Shown: positions 23,899-33,258, numbered from the stretch's first letter. The stretch: DNA of 64,000 nt from Bacillota bacterium (GCA_023390175.1 JAEWDK010000008.1:248001-312000); one strand, 5' to 3'. Notes: generated from the sequence alone by a model not told the origin. Translations and numbers: made by a program.

Positions 23899-25134
23899 TT
23901 ATAAAGTCTGCTCCTGTTCTTTGATAAAGTCATTGAATGTCTTTATTTCTCGCTTCTGCAAATCGCAAGTACAATCAGCGTATATGTCAAGCGTTGTACT
24001 TATGTCTGCATGACCAAGCACCGATTGTATCACCTTTATATTGATTCCACTTTCGCATAAGCGTGTTGTAAAGGTATGTCTCAAAGTATGGCAACTAAAA
24101 TGCGGAAGTAACACAAGCGGCTCATTTCCTTTTGCTTTATCAATGACTTCTTGATTGCAATCCCTTGTAATGCGTCTAATTGCCTTGTTGAGCGTTCCTT
24201 GATGCTGTGCAAGTCCAAACCTGTTTACAAAGATAAAATCGCTGAAACCGTCAATCGTAACATTTGAGGATATACCGCACTGCTCCTGATAGTCCTTTTC
24301 CATGTTGAAAGCTTCTTTGACACTTTCAATCATCGGCACGATTCTTTCTCCGGCTCTTGTCTTCGGAGTATTTACACCGAAAGAGCAACCACCCTTATTA
24401 TGGCAGTAATATACAAGCGTATGATTGACATTGATAATCCCTTCATCCAAATCAATGTCCTGCCATCTTAGACCAGTTAATTCTCCGACACGGAGACCGG
24501 TTCCAAGCATTGCCGCAAATATCGGATACCAATGACAGTATTGATTGCTGTTTTTTAGAAAATCAAGAAATATTTTCTGCTCTTGCACCGTCAACGCTTT
24601 TCGCTTTTCAGTGTGCAGATTCCTTGCAAGCTTCAATTCCTTCAAAGCATTGTCACTAATATTACTCCGAAGATAACCATCTTCAACTGCCAATGTCAAA
24701 ACCTGATGCAGCACCGTATGAATATTATCAACCGTTGAGATTTTCAAGCTTTTATCGTCAATCAGTGAATTATAGAATCTTCTGATATCCGACCGCTTCA
24801 AAATTGTAATCTTGCGAAGTCCAAAATTCGGCTGTACAAACTGATCATACATGTACTGATAGTTCTGAAAGGTATTATCCTTTAATCCCTTTTTCAGATT
24901 TTTCCAAAGGTCGTAAATGTCATTGATAGTCACATTTCCGGCATCTGTACGAATTCCATCACTCTTATCTAGTTGTATTTGCTGTTCTTTTTCGCGAAGT
25001 TCTCCGAGATTGCTTGCGTAAACAGAATTGCGTTTTTTGCAAGTACGCCAACGATATTCGTACATACCGTCAGGACGCTGGTATTCGTTTTCTTTGAGGA
25101 CTCGCCCTTTATTGTCTTTTCTTCTTTCTGTCAT
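23899..25134 (-). CDS. int: Tyrosine integrase (Tn916-type)
   Basis: This 411-residue recombinase has an N-terminal arm-type DNA-binding domain (KNRGRVLKENEYQRPDGMYEY, residues 6-50), a SAM-like core-binding domain and a catalytic domain with GTGLRVGELTGLRWQDID (Arg), HTLRHTFTTRL (His349, Arg352), LGHADISTTLDIY (His375) and nucleophile Tyr385. All catalytic residues are present, so it should be active. It lies at the left end of the element beside the candidate attachment repeats, with xis upstream. Confidence 0.93.
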   Translation of the reverse strand: MTERRKDNKGRVLKENEYQRPDGMYEYRWRTCKKRNSVYASNLGELREKEQQIQLDKSDGIRTDAGNVTINDIYDLWKNLKKGLKDNTFQNYQYMYDQFVQPNFGLRKITILKRSDIRRFYNSLIDDKSLKISTVDNIHTVLHQVLTLAVEDGYLRSNISDNALKELKLARNLHTEKRKALTVQEQKIFLDFLKNSNQYCHWYPIFAAMLGTGLRVGELTGLRWQDIDLDEGIINVNHTLVYYCHNKGGCSFGVNTPKTRAGERIVPMIESVKEAFNMEKDYQEQCGISSNVTIDGFSDFIFVNRFGLAQHQGTLNKAIRRITRDCNQEVIDKAKGNEPLVLLPHFSCHTLRHTFTTRLCESGINIKVIQSVLGHADISTTLDIYADCTCDLQKREIKTFNDFIKEQEQTL

Positions 25135-25220
25135 TTTCTACTCCTTCCATATGACAGAAAGCCGATGTTAATGCTATTTTAACACATCGGCTCTCTACTG
25201 TAAATGGGAGACATCCATTA

Positions 25221-25418
25221 TTAAATTGAAAACGACCTGCCTATATATTCGTCAAACTGTTTTCGCTTGATAAGTCTTTTTCTGCCTACATACAGGACAA
25301 AATTACAATCATCCGGTTCTGTAAGTTCTCTAAGTTTATGCTCACCAATGCCATACAAAGACGCGGCTTCATCAATCGTCAATGTTGGCTTGTCTTTAAG
25401 TTGCGGCTTCTCTGTCAT
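25221..25418 (-). CDS. xis: Excisionase (Tn916 Xis-like)
   Basis: This 65-residue basic protein has a winged-helix pattern, TIDEAASLYGIGEHKLRELT followed by FVLYVGRKRLIKRKQFDEYI, which is the Tn916-type excisionase. It bends the ends of the element and directs the integrase to excision. The ATG is inside the last codons of the FtsK-like gene (22-base overlap), with AAGGGAG upstream. The small size is normal for Xis. Confidence 0.9.
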   Translation of the reverse strand: MTEKPQLKDKPTLTIDEAASLYGIGEHKLRELTEPDDCNFVLYVGRKRLIKRKQFDEYIGRSFSI

Positions 25419-26688
25419 CCGCGTCCACTCCCTTCAAGCAATCATCATCAATATAGTACGCTTTGAACAACGTTCCGGTATTTGTTAAGAACATACCTTG
25501 ATCGTTTGGAGAAATCTTGTCTGCACCGTCAGGGTTATCCAAGATAATTTGAGACAACACCTTGTCCGCACGACCACACACCCTATACCCAATATTATTT
25601 TTTATTTGCCCTTTGAGTATTTCGACAGACGGTCTCTGGGTAGCAAGAGCAAGATGAATTCCAAAGGCCCTACCTAGCCTTGCAATAGTTGACAATTTGC
25701 TCTCTATCTGTTCGACTAAAGCTTTTTCATCCTTTTTCAGTCCGGTCTTATCAAGCACTTCTGCAATTTCATCACACGCGACAATAATCCTTGGCAAAAC
25801 AACTCCAGTCTTTTCGTTATATTCTCCTATATTCGGCGTTTCAGCTTCAATGAGAAGTTTTCTTCGTTCTTCCATAGTTACAAGAATCTTATCAAGCTGA
25901 TTTTCAAACTGCTTCGCATCTGTAATTATTGAACATCTCTTGTGCCAAAGTTGCGGATAATCAACGCCACCCTTGAAGTCTGCAAGATATATCTTTGCGC
26001 CCTTCTTAACACTCTCCATCAGAATCAGTTTCAACAGGAGGCTCTTCCCGGAACCAGGGCCTCCGCCGATCAAAAGATGCGGAGTGACAGCGATATCAAT
26101 GCTCTCCGTCCCGAAGTAGCTCTCACCAAGCACAAGCTCAAAGTCTTTGCTGCTCAGATATTTATCATCCCATCGAATTACATCCTGCTTGTCATTTACC
26201 GCTGATATAGCTTTGATGACCACATGGCGCATATCTTGACCATAATTAATTGATACAATCTTAACATTTAGCGCTGTTTCAATTTCTTCGCTATGCTCTT
26301 TATATTCTGATAATGGAAGTCCATCAGAAAAGAAAACCATAGTAAACCCGTTGTTATCACTCCTTTTGGATAGCAGCATCGGTGCAGCTCCAAGCTTGTC
26401 TACAAAACCTATCTTCAGAAGCTGCTTTTCATACTTCTTTGCTTCATGCGGATAGCCTATCAGCGCGAGTATGCCAAATGTGCCGATTACCATTATTTCC
26501 GCCATAAAGATTAAGAGAATATAGCTGAATAGTGCCGATGATAAGGGGTACTTCAAAGTATGTAGCACACTTTTTCCCCAACAGGTTACTTCACCCATAA
26601 TTACCAAGTATAGGGTTGGAATAAGGAATAGCATTTTCTTTTCACGCATCCGCTGTATTCCGACTTTCATCCGCTCACGATTTTTCAA
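25396..26688 (-). CDS. FtsK/SpoIIIE-like DNA translocase
   Basis: This 430-residue protein has two N-terminal spans (residues about 19-36 and 52-78) and a RecA-like motor with Walker A IGGGPGSGKS (207-216) and a Walker B of the form RIIVACDEIAEVLD (about 300). A LATQRPSVEILKGQIKNNI segment is typical for the family. In integrative elements such proteins pump DNA between cells or act as coupling proteins. Only a short linker separates it from rep. No other transfer genes were found, so transfer would use this protein alone or a helper element. Confidence 0.9.
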   Translation of the reverse strand: MKNRERMKVGIQRMREKKMLFLIPTLYLVIMGEVTCWGKSVLHTLKYPLSSALFSYILLIFMAEIMVIGTFGILALIGYPHEAKKYEKQLLKIGFVDKLGAAPMLLSKRSDNNGFTMVFFSDGLPLSEYKEHSEEIETALNVKIVSINYGQDMRHVVIKAISAVNDKQDVIRWDDKYLSSKDFELVLGESYFGTESIDIAVTPHLLIGGGPGSGKSLLLKLILMESVKKGAKIYLADFKGGVDYPQLWHKRCSIITDAKQFENQLDKILVTMEERRKLLIEAETPNIGEYNEKTGVVLPRIIVACDEIAEVLDKTGLKKDEKALVEQIESKLSTIARLGRAFGIHLALATQRPSVEILKGQIKNNIGYRVCGRADKVLSQIILDNPDGADKISPNDQGMFLTNTGTLFKAYYIDDDCLKGVDADDREAAT

Positions 26689-26692
26689 TTAA

Positions 26693-27652
26693 TCACCGCC
26701 CTTTTTTATTGTCTGATCGCCAAGAAGCATTGATATGCTTCTTAAAAGTTTGTTTAACATATTTGCTTTTGAAATCACGCTCAATATCAGTTATTTCAAC
26801 TGCATACTCATTTACCTTGGAAAATCCCCCATCTGATAGTATTTCTGTTGCTTCGCCATAGGAGATCTTGGTTACCTCAGGCTTTTTTATGCCTCTCGAA
26901 TACCGGTATATTCTGATTCCGACAGGTAAAAGCTTGAGTCGAGCACCTTTGATGATCCGTTTGCTTTTACCATTGGTTTGAACTTCCTTTATGCTGCCGC
27001 CGACAGCTTCAGTTGGTAAAGCATCATCATTTTCAACCGGTAGGTTTTTCAAATAGCAAACAAGATACTTGCCTATATCGTCAATGTTCTTATCCATTGC
27101 TATTATTGAGACAAAACCGAAGCCCCACATTTCAGCAAGCACAGCATTTTCGATAAACGGAGCTTTTTCTGAAAAAATGAATATACCGTGAAGATGAAAA
27201 GCGCCTCTCGCCTGAGCTTCTATCGTAATGATGTATTCATAATGCCGGCTGAGCTTTTCCATGTACCTTTTGAACCGCTTATTAAAGTTCCTGAAATCTT
27301 TATAAAGCCGTTCTGCGTCCTGCATGTTTTCCCGATATGTAAAAGTCATAAATCGACAACATTCTGCATTTTCTGGTGAAACATTGGCGTTTATTAAATC
27401 TGCCAAACTTCGCATGGTTTTTTCAAGATTCCGGGTGTTCCCAGTCCGATTTATTGCATGATGTTCAACCTGTCTCAATTCTCCTGTAGAGACTAGCACA
27501 TATTCATCTTTTGAAACTGGAACGATAGTTGCCCCGCCGTTCTGCCTATCAGATATAGAAATTTCACTGATATTGCCCATAGATTTCATCGAAACCATTC
27601 TCCGAGGGTCGATGTACTCAGGCACATCGACCCTATTCTTAATTATGCTCAT
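26693..27652 (-). CDS. rep: HUH rolling-circle replication initiator (Rep)
   Basis: This 319-residue protein has the three Rep motifs: FMTFTYR at 101-107, the metal-binding HUH pair AFHLHGIFIF (His153, His155), and the catalytic Tyr motif KYLVCYLKN (Tyr196 and Tyr200). It is expected to nick one strand of the circularised element and start replication from a double-strand origin. No origin could be identified. It is encoded between the translocase and the SSB-like gene, the usual order in Rep-FtsK-Int elements. Confidence 0.85.
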   Translation of the reverse strand: MSIIKNRVDVPEYIDPRRMVSMKSMGNISEISISDRQNGGATIVPVSKDEYVLVSTGELRQVEHHAINRTGNTRNLEKTMRSLADLINANVSPENAECCRFMTFTYRENMQDAERLYKDFRNFNKRFKRYMEKLSRHYEYIITIEAQARGAFHLHGIFIFSEKAPFIENAVLAEMWGFGFVSIIAMDKNIDDIGKYLVCYLKNLPVENDDALPTEAVGGSIKEVQTNGKSKRIIKGARLKLLPVGIRIYRYSRGIKKPEVTKISYGEATEILSDGGFSKVNEYAVEITDIERDFKSKYVKQTFKKHINASWRSDNKKGR

Positions 27653-27725
27653 GGAATAATATCACCTGTTAATCAAGTTAAAAGGCTCAGACAGCGCCCG
27701 TGTAGGCGGGCGCTGCCCTACGCTC

Positions 27726-28070
27726 TTAACCCTTGTTTACGATGAGAATATCATCAGCCGTACAGGAAAGCTGATTTCTGTAATCTCCGTAAACGCTTGC
27801 GACAACACCCTTCGGCTGAATCTGCGTATTTACCGGAACATCCATATCCTTACGCACCTTAAAGGTCAGTTTCTCATACAGATTAGTGACTGTTTCTCCG
27901 TCATGAGTATCGTATTCCGTTTCATCACGGGCAATAACTGCCTCAATCTTAGTGCCTAGATGTTCACCAGTGTCGAAGTTCTTCCACTCCGATTTTCCAG
28001 TAGCAAGAAACGCCTTACCTTTTGCGAATGCATTCCAATCGAATGTAGTAAACTGGTTTAGCTTTTTCAT
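27726..28070 (-). CDS. Small element-encoded protein, possible single-strand DNA-binding-like
   Basis: This 114-residue protein is rich in beta strands: GTKIEAVIARDETEYDTHDG then LYEKLTFKVRKDMDVPVNTQ and VVASVYGDYRNQLSCTADDI. It lies just upstream of rep, as small SSB-like or YdcP-like proteins often do in integrative elements. No certain family match was recognised. A role in replication is inferred from position only. Confidence 0.5.
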   Translation of the reverse strand: MKKLNQFTTFDWNAFAKGKAFLATGKSEWKNFDTGEHLGTKIEAVIARDETEYDTHDGETVTNLYEKLTFKVRKDMDVPVNTQIQPKGVVASVYGDYRNQLSCTADDILIVNKG

Positions 28071-28241
28071 GATAAAAATCCTTTCTGAATTGAAATTTGT
28101 TGATTAGGTTGATGCATCACTTATCGTGCATAAGAATAGCACTATACAATTTTTTCTCCCATACACGCCAAGTACGAAATACGAGATATATTGAGCTCTT
28201 TTTCTTCGCCTTTTTTCTTTTTTCGTCACCATATAAAACAA

Positions 28242-28272
28242 AAAAGCCGTACTTGTTAAGTACGACTTTTCC
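28242..28272 (-). terminator. Terminator of the XRE regulator gene
   Basis: CCGTACTT and AAGTACG form the core of a stem around GTT, flanked by A and T runs that extend pairing; on the minus strand it ends in CTTTTTTG. Confidence 0.75.
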
Positions 28273-28284
28273 CTAAATTAATAT

Positions 28285-28758
28285 TTATTTTTTCTGCGGA
28301 GCTCTAGCGTATGAACCGAGCCAATGTGTTTCTTCTACACCAAGCCGTTCAAGAATTTCGTTGCACTCGTCCACAGACTTGCCACGGCACTGTGTTAAAA
28401 GGAAGATGTAGGCGTAATCTCTTTTACTTTGATAAGAAAATCCAACGCCCAAGCTATCAAACAGCCTTTCTGCCAAAGGATAGTCTATTTTATATCCGAC
28501 ACAAACGGACATTAGCGTATTACGCTTCGGAGGGTCCTTTTTGCTGATATAATTCCTCATCCGAGAAAACATATTTGGGCTAAGACCAGTCTTGTTGGAA
28601 AAGGTTCCTTCTGTTTCGCCACCGAGGATTTCATTGATAAGTTCTGAAAAAGACTGCACATTATCGTTATATCTTTTGTAATCCTTTTGAAACTGAACCT
28701 CAATCTTTTCCCATTCATCTGATGTATAACAGCTTGGGACATTGATTCTGTCTGCCAT
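28285..28758 (-). CDS. XRE-type helix-turn-helix regulator
   Basis: This 157-residue protein has a helix-turn-helix region TFSNKTGLSPNMFSRMRNYI followed by RNTLMSVCVGYKIDYPLAERL and ending KSVDECNEILERLG. This pattern is found in Firmicutes single-HTH regulators of mobile elements. It probably controls the switch between integrated and excised state or the restriction cargo. It lies between the Rep module and the restriction genes with its own terminator. Confidence 0.65.
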   Translation of the reverse strand: MADRINVPSCYTSDEWEKIEVQFQKDYKRYNDNVQSFSELINEILGGETEGTFSNKTGLSPNMFSRMRNYISKKDPPKRNTLMSVCVGYKIDYPLAERLFDSLGVGFSYQSKRDYAYIFLLTQCRGKSVDECNEILERLGVEETHWLGSYARAPQKK

Positions 28759-28875
28759 AATTATTACTCTTTCTCTTTATATAATGCCACTATACTAAAA
28801 ATCACTCGGTTTTTTAATACTCAGAACTTTATTATGCTATCAATCGTCAATAAATATGATGACGAATATAATAAC

Positions 28876-29454
28876 TTAACATTTCCCCCCCATATCTCGT
28901 AGTAAATCTATTCTGTTTTGTGCCTTAGCTTCAATGTTCTCCATATATTGGCTCATATACTGCCAATCCGGTATATATCCATAATCTGAGTATTTCTTTG
29001 TATCATCAATATAAATTGAACCATCATCGCTATGTAAAACGGGGAGTTTTATTAGCAAATTGTTTAAATTGTCACCGGTTAATGCATCGCTATAGTCAAA
29101 TTTCTTTGCAGATATTTTTATTATGGTGCATATAAACAATCCACTATATTTTGAAAGATTTTGATTGTATAGCATTGAAATCGCAGACCCTGCTCCACCT
29201 CTGCCTAAAAAATCATCTTCTTGATAGAAGGATGAACCATCTAATGGACTAACAGTTATACAATTCCCTTTTTCTAATTTTTCATCTTCTTTTGGTTCAA
29301 GAAATGATATTATTCCATTATTGATACTTCCGGAAGACACATACGGAATCTCACCCTCATTATAAGTTTTTATGCTTCTTGCTGCAGGTGATTTGATAAC
29401 AAACAACCGTGACAAAATAAAATCCTGCCAATCATTTATGTCTAACTTAATCAA
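28876..29454 (-). CDS. Restriction-modification specificity subunit (BcgI-B/HsdS-like)
   Basis: This protein of 192 residues contains one target recognition domain with GEIPYVSSGSINNGIISFL, a motif of BcgI-type and type I specificity subunits, and a C-terminal helix (YMENIEAKAQNRIDLLRDMG) for dimer or subunit contacts. The start is most likely TTG 29454, six bases after AAAGGGGTG and overlapping the methylase stop; a longer reading to 29478 is possible. A single recognition domain instead of two is unusual for a full HsdS and suggests the short BcgI-type or a dimeric subunit. Confidence 0.75.
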   Translation of the reverse strand: MIKLDINDWQDFILSRLFVIKSPAARSIKTYNEGEIPYVSSGSINNGIISFLEPKEDEKLEKGNCITVSPLDGSSFYQEDDFLGRGGAGSAISMLYNQNLSKYSGLFICTIIKISAKKFDYSDALTGDNLNNLLIKLPVLHSDDGSIYIDDTKKYSDYGYIPDWQYMSQYMENIEAKAQNRIDLLRDMGGKC

Positions 29455-31288
29455 AATTTTCACCCCTTTCAACATCAATAGTGATACTATTTAGCGCTTC
29501 ATCCGTAGATATATCACTGAAATAAATAATTTTATTAGCAATTATTTCTTTCAAAACTTTTACATCTATTTCTTCCTTATACATTAAATAATCTACCATT
29601 ACTTTTATAAAATCTTCTTCACAAGCTATAAATGGTTCTTCATCCTTTTGATAACTCAAGCATTTTTCAGGTTGAATCCATTTTATGCTATCATCACCAC
29701 ACTGCTTTTTAATAATGTCAATCCATTTATCTTCTATATTTTTCCATTTGTGTCTAACATCTTGTCTCCCTTGATTTTTTACCCTTTCAAGCCCATCCTC
29801 TTTAATGTAACAAGTAAAAATTTCTTCATGATTTTGAGGAATTCCACTTTCAAATATAAATATTGATGTTGTTGTCCCTTCATCAAAGGTCTTCTCTGGC
29901 AACTTAATAATCTTCAATAGTCTATGATTATCTAAAATATCTTTTACCGCTTTATTTGAAGTTTTTTCCAGCTTTTTATCTGGGAGTAAAAAGGCAGCTA
30001 TCTTGTGGGGTTCAATATTATTTAACACATTTTTTATTATTATTTCTGGGTGGCATTTTCTTTCATAAGGGGGATTCATTAGTACTTTTGTAATCTTTTT
30101 GCTTTTTATCCAGTCGCAAGCTTCTTGTGAAGTTGAATCCATTTGTTCTAAATTAGTCTTCCCATCTTTATGTATAAGCATATTTGCACAAGCAAGAGAA
30201 AAAATTCTTTTATCAAGTTCTATTCCATATAACTGACTGGACATTATTTCTTCTGCCTTTTTTGTATTTATTCCTCCAGCCTTTTTTATCATATTAGACA
30301 TCGATTTTGTTAAAAAAGCACCGCTACCACATGCAGCGTCTAAGATTCTGTCATCCATATTTACATTTATAAGCCTGTACATAAAAGATGTAACATGGTC
30401 AGGTGTAAACACCTGTCCATTTTCAGATTTTCCTTTATATCTGTTAAACTCATTGAAAAAGATGCCCATCACATCTTCTCCGTTCCAATTCTTGGAATTT
30501 ATTAATTCGGATATTATTTCAACATTTTCTATAAAATCATCAATAGCTTTTTGATTATTAGTAATATTCATTTGAACTTTTGAATAAGTATCAAGCAATA
30601 TTTCCAGCTTTTCGTTTTGTTTCTTTGCATTTTCAAGCGACTTAGAAAGTGTATCCAATATAGTGAAATGAAATAGAGAAAATGTCATTCCTTTTGCCAA
30701 CGGCGCTCCATATCTTTTTGCTACCAAAGCACACGCAGTAAAAACCATTCTATCGTAATAATCATTTACACCAAATTTGAAATGCAAAATATTATTTATC
30801 TTCATTGTTGTAAGATAAATCTGTTGTGTGTCAATCTCAAAATCTTCAAACAGTTCTTTATAGAACTGTTTCGGTTGCAAAACTTTAGTAACACTCACAT
30901 TTTCTTCTTCATTTAAAAATACCTTTGTTTCTTTTCCATTATAAAGAATACCAACTATTTTGGAATACTTAGCACTAGCTATTTTGACATTGTCTTGTAA
31001 TTCTTTAACAAAAGCTGGACTATTTATATCTTTGTCAGAAGATTTGCTTTCTAAAATAATAGCTACTTCCGTACAATTATCTGGAAGATACCAGCCATCT
31101 GGCTTATGATTACTACCTTTCCCACTAAACCCCAATTTTTTAAATGTTGTTAACTGTCCTGTTCCTTGCTGAACATTACTCTCAGCTTTGTCAAATTCTA
31201 AAAATTGTTTTGCTCCTTTGTGGAAACCATCTTTATCTGTATATCCATCTCTTACTTCATCTTCAGTTAAGCATCTCACCAATGACAT
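29447..31288 (-). CDS. Fused nuclease/N6-adenine DNA methyltransferase (type IIB/IIG-like)
   Basis: This 613-residue protein has an N-terminal PD-(D/E)xK-like segment (Pro63-Asp64 in HKPDGWYL and Glu80-Ser-Lys82 in VAIILESKSS), a helical linker, and an HsdM-like methyltransferase with motif I DAACGSGAFLTKS (about 317) and catalytic NPPY (about 404). Upstream of motif I, QVFTPDHVTSFM is typical of HsdM. With the adjacent specificity subunit this gives the domain order of BcgI-like systems, which cut on both sides of the site and protect host DNA. AGAGGA precedes the ATG. It is one of the most AT-rich genes in the window. Confidence 0.85.
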   Translation of the reverse strand: MSLVRCLTEDEVRDGYTDKDGFHKGAKQFLEFDKAESNVQQGTGQLTTFKKLGFSGKGSNHKPDGWYLPDNCTEVAIILESKSSDKDINSPAFVKELQDNVKIASAKYSKIVGILYNGKETKVFLNEEENVSVTKVLQPKQFYKELFEDFEIDTQQIYLTTMKINNILHFKFGVNDYYDRMVFTACALVAKRYGAPLAKGMTFSLFHFTILDTLSKSLENAKKQNEKLEILLDTYSKVQMNITNNQKAIDDFIENVEIISELINSKNWNGEDVMGIFFNEFNRYKGKSENGQVFTPDHVTSFMYRLINVNMDDRILDAACGSGAFLTKSMSNMIKKAGGINTKKAEEIMSSQLYGIELDKRIFSLACANMLIHKDGKTNLEQMDSTSQEACDWIKSKKITKVLMNPPYERKCHPEIIIKNVLNNIEPHKIAAFLLPDKKLEKTSNKAVKDILDNHRLLKIIKLPEKTFDEGTTTSIFIFESGIPQNHEEIFTCYIKEDGLERVKNQGRQDVRHKWKNIEDKWIDIIKKQCGDDSIKWIQPEKCLSYQKDEEPFIACEEDFIKVMVDYLMYKEEIDVKVLKEIIANKIIYFSDISTDEALNSITIDVERGENFD

Positions 31289-31546
31289 TTATTTTTCCTC
31301 TCAATCAATTATAAATTTTTGATGATAAAATTATTTATACCTATCCTCGACAAAGCAAATATAAAGTCTCTCAAATTTTTCTGGTGCTGTTATGTATAGG
31401 AATAACAGGTAAAAATGCAGCAGTAAAAGCCTTTAAATAACTGCATTTATGATTTCAATATTAATTGTCAGATATTCATTACCGACAGCAGTAATCATTT
31501 CCACTCGTTTCATTGCTAACACTCTGTCATTCTTCCAAATAGTATA

Positions 31547-31573
31547 AAACCGGCAGGTTTCCCCACCGGTTTA
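31547..31573 (-). terminator. Possible terminator near the element end
   Basis: AAACCGG pairs with CCGGTTT across a 12-base loop; on the minus strand it is followed by TTATAC. Given its place beyond the attachment candidate it may belong to the element or be the displaced lysS terminator. Confidence 0.45.
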
Positions 31574-31603
31574 ACATCAGCTTTCCATCATCTCATAAAA
31601 ATC

Positions 31604-31621
31604 GGTCGTAAACTGGTGGTA
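31604..31621. other. Candidate right attachment region
   Basis: GGTCGTA-AACT-GGTGGTA resembles GGTCGTA-CAAGC-GGTGGTA at the left end. It sits about 45 bases downstream of the lysS stop, so insertion did not interrupt the gene. Confidence 0.4.
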
Positions 31622-31667
31622 GTCATGTAAAGTTGGCTCCCTGAAAGACTTGCTTTTAAGCCATTCT

Positions 31668-33179
31668 TTATTCCTTAGGCTTCATGGTTGGGAACAGCAG
31701 CACGTCACGGATGGAGGCGCTGTCGGTCAGGAGCATGACCAAACGGTCAACACCCATGCCCATTCCGCCTGTCGGCGGCATGCCGTATTCCAGCGCGGTC
31801 AGGAAGTCCTCGTCAATCATGTTTGCTTCCTCATCGCCCGCGGCGCGCAGTTCCATTTGGCGCATAAAGCGCTCACGCTGGTCAATCGGGTCGTTGAGCT
31901 CGGAATACGCGTTTGCCAGCTCGCGGCGCGTAATAAACAGCTCAAAGCGTTCCACCAGCTCCGGGCAGCTCTGCTTGCGCTTGGTAAGCGGGGAAACCTC
32001 AACCGGATAATCATAAATAAAGGTCGGCTGCAAAAGCTGTTCCTCTACCTTTTCTTCAAATGCAAGCGACATAATATCGCCCCACAGGTCAGTCTTTTTC
32101 GGCACGATGCCAAGCTCCCCGGCCACTTCCTTCGCCTTTTCGGTGTCGCCCTTGAAGGACAGGAAGTCCACGCCCGTGTATTCCTTTATCGCGTCGTTCA
32201 TGGAAAGGCGCTTAAACGGAACGGCAAGGCTGATTTCTTCCCCCTGATAGGTAATCTGGTCGGTTCCGCACGCTTTCAGCGCGCAGGCGTTGATCATATT
32301 CTCCGTCAGTTCCATCATGCCGTGGTAATCGGTGTAAGCTTCGTACAGCTCCACAGTGGTAAATTCCGGATTATGCTTTACGTCCATACCCTCGTTGCGG
32401 AAAATACGGCCGATTTCATAAACGCGCTCCATTCCGCCGACAATCAGCCGCTTTAAATGCAGCTCGGTGGCAATGCGCAGGTACATGTCCATGTCCAATG
32501 TGTTGTGGTGCGTAATAAACGGCCTTGCCGCCGCGCCGCCCGCAATGGTGTTCAATACCGGGGTTTCAACCTCAATGTAATCCCTGCTGTCAAGGAAACG
32601 GCGCATGGTGCCGATAATTTCGCTGCGCTTTACGAAGGTATCCTTCACTTCCGGGTTCACAATCAGGTCAATGTAGCGCTGACGGTAGCGCAGGTCGGTG
32701 TCCTTCAGGCCGTGGAATTTTTCCGGCATGGGGAGCAGCGATTTGGAAAGCAGGAAAATTTCTTTTGCATGAACGGAAATTTCCCCTCTGCGGGTTTTGA
32801 ATACATAGCCCTTTACGCAGATAATGTCGCCCAGGTCCCAGTAATTCTTTAAATCGCTGTAGCTTTCCTCGCCGACCTGGTCTATTTTAAGGTAAACCTG
32901 CATTCTGCCTGTGCGGTCATAAATATCCATAAAGCTGGCCTTGCCCATGTCGCGCCAGCTCATTACGCGGCCTGCAATGCACACATCTTTATTTTCAAGC
33001 TCTTCAAACCGGTCGCGGATTTCCTGCATGGATGTGTCGCGCGGGCAAGTGGTAATAAAGAACGGATCCTTACCCGCCTGCTGCAGCGCGCTCAGCTTGT
33101 CCCTGCGGATTTTCAGCAGCTCGCTCAGGTCCTGCTCCGGCTCGGCTGATTCGATGGATTGGTTTGTCTTGTCGCTCAT
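31668..33179 (-). CDS. lysS: Lysyl-tRNA synthetase, class II
   Basis: This 503-residue enzyme has the N-terminal OB-fold anticodon-binding domain (VCIAGRVMSWRDMGKASFMDI) and class II motifs: motif 1 (MRRFLDSRDYIEVETPVL), motif 2 (EIGRIFRNEGMDVKHNPEFT) and motif 3 (GMGMGVDRLVMLL). It charges tRNA-Lys. The ATG at 33179 follows AGGAGAG; the longer reading to 33215 has no such site. It is transcribed after greA, a common pairing in Clostridia. No T-box leader is visible. Confidence 0.97.
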   Translation of the reverse strand: MSDKTNQSIESAEPEQDLSELLKIRRDKLSALQQAGKDPFFITTCPRDTSMQEIRDRFEELENKDVCIAGRVMSWRDMGKASFMDIYDRTGRMQVYLKIDQVGEESYSDLKNYWDLGDIICVKGYVFKTRRGEISVHAKEIFLLSKSLLPMPEKFHGLKDTDLRYRQRYIDLIVNPEVKDTFVKRSEIIGTMRRFLDSRDYIEVETPVLNTIAGGAAARPFITHHNTLDMDMYLRIATELHLKRLIVGGMERVYEIGRIFRNEGMDVKHNPEFTTVELYEAYTDYHGMMELTENMINACALKACGTDQITYQGEEISLAVPFKRLSMNDAIKEYTGVDFLSFKGDTEKAKEVAGELGIVPKKTDLWGDIMSLAFEEKVEEQLLQPTFIYDYPVEVSPLTKRKQSCPELVERFELFITRRELANAYSELNDPIDQRERFMRQMELRAAGDEEANMIDEDFLTALEYGMPPTGGMGMGVDRLVMLLTDSASIRDVLLFPTMKPKE

Positions 33180-33258
33180 TTTTAACTCTCCTAAACCTTT
33201 ATTGTTCATAATCATTGAAAAAGGGGCAGGGTGAACCCGTCACTCCCGCCCCCGCAAA

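Larger units (their letters stand above)
23868..31621. mobile_element. Integrative element of about 7.75 kb with BcgI-like restriction-modification cargo
   Basis: A block of strongly AT-rich genes lies between the host membrane protein gene and lysS. It holds a tyrosine integrase, a small excisionase, an FtsK-like translocase, an HUH rolling-circle Rep, an OB/SSB-like small protein, an XRE regulator and a restriction-modification pair. All genes are on the minus strand. The presence of Rep plus FtsK-like ATPase but no mating-pair formation genes or relaxase recalls actinomycete AICE-type and small Firmicute elements. The ends are inferred from short imperfect repeats (GGTCGTA...GGTGGTA) at both sides and are approximate. 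Confidence 0.75.
31289..31667. other. Gap between the restriction genes and lysS
   Basis: These 379 bases hold the upstream region of the methyltransferase operon (very AT-rich), an inverted repeat with AAATGCAG and CTGCATTT at 31423-31447, a hairpin at 31547-31573 and the right attachment candidate at 31604-31621. No coding sequence is recognised. Confidence 0.5.
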
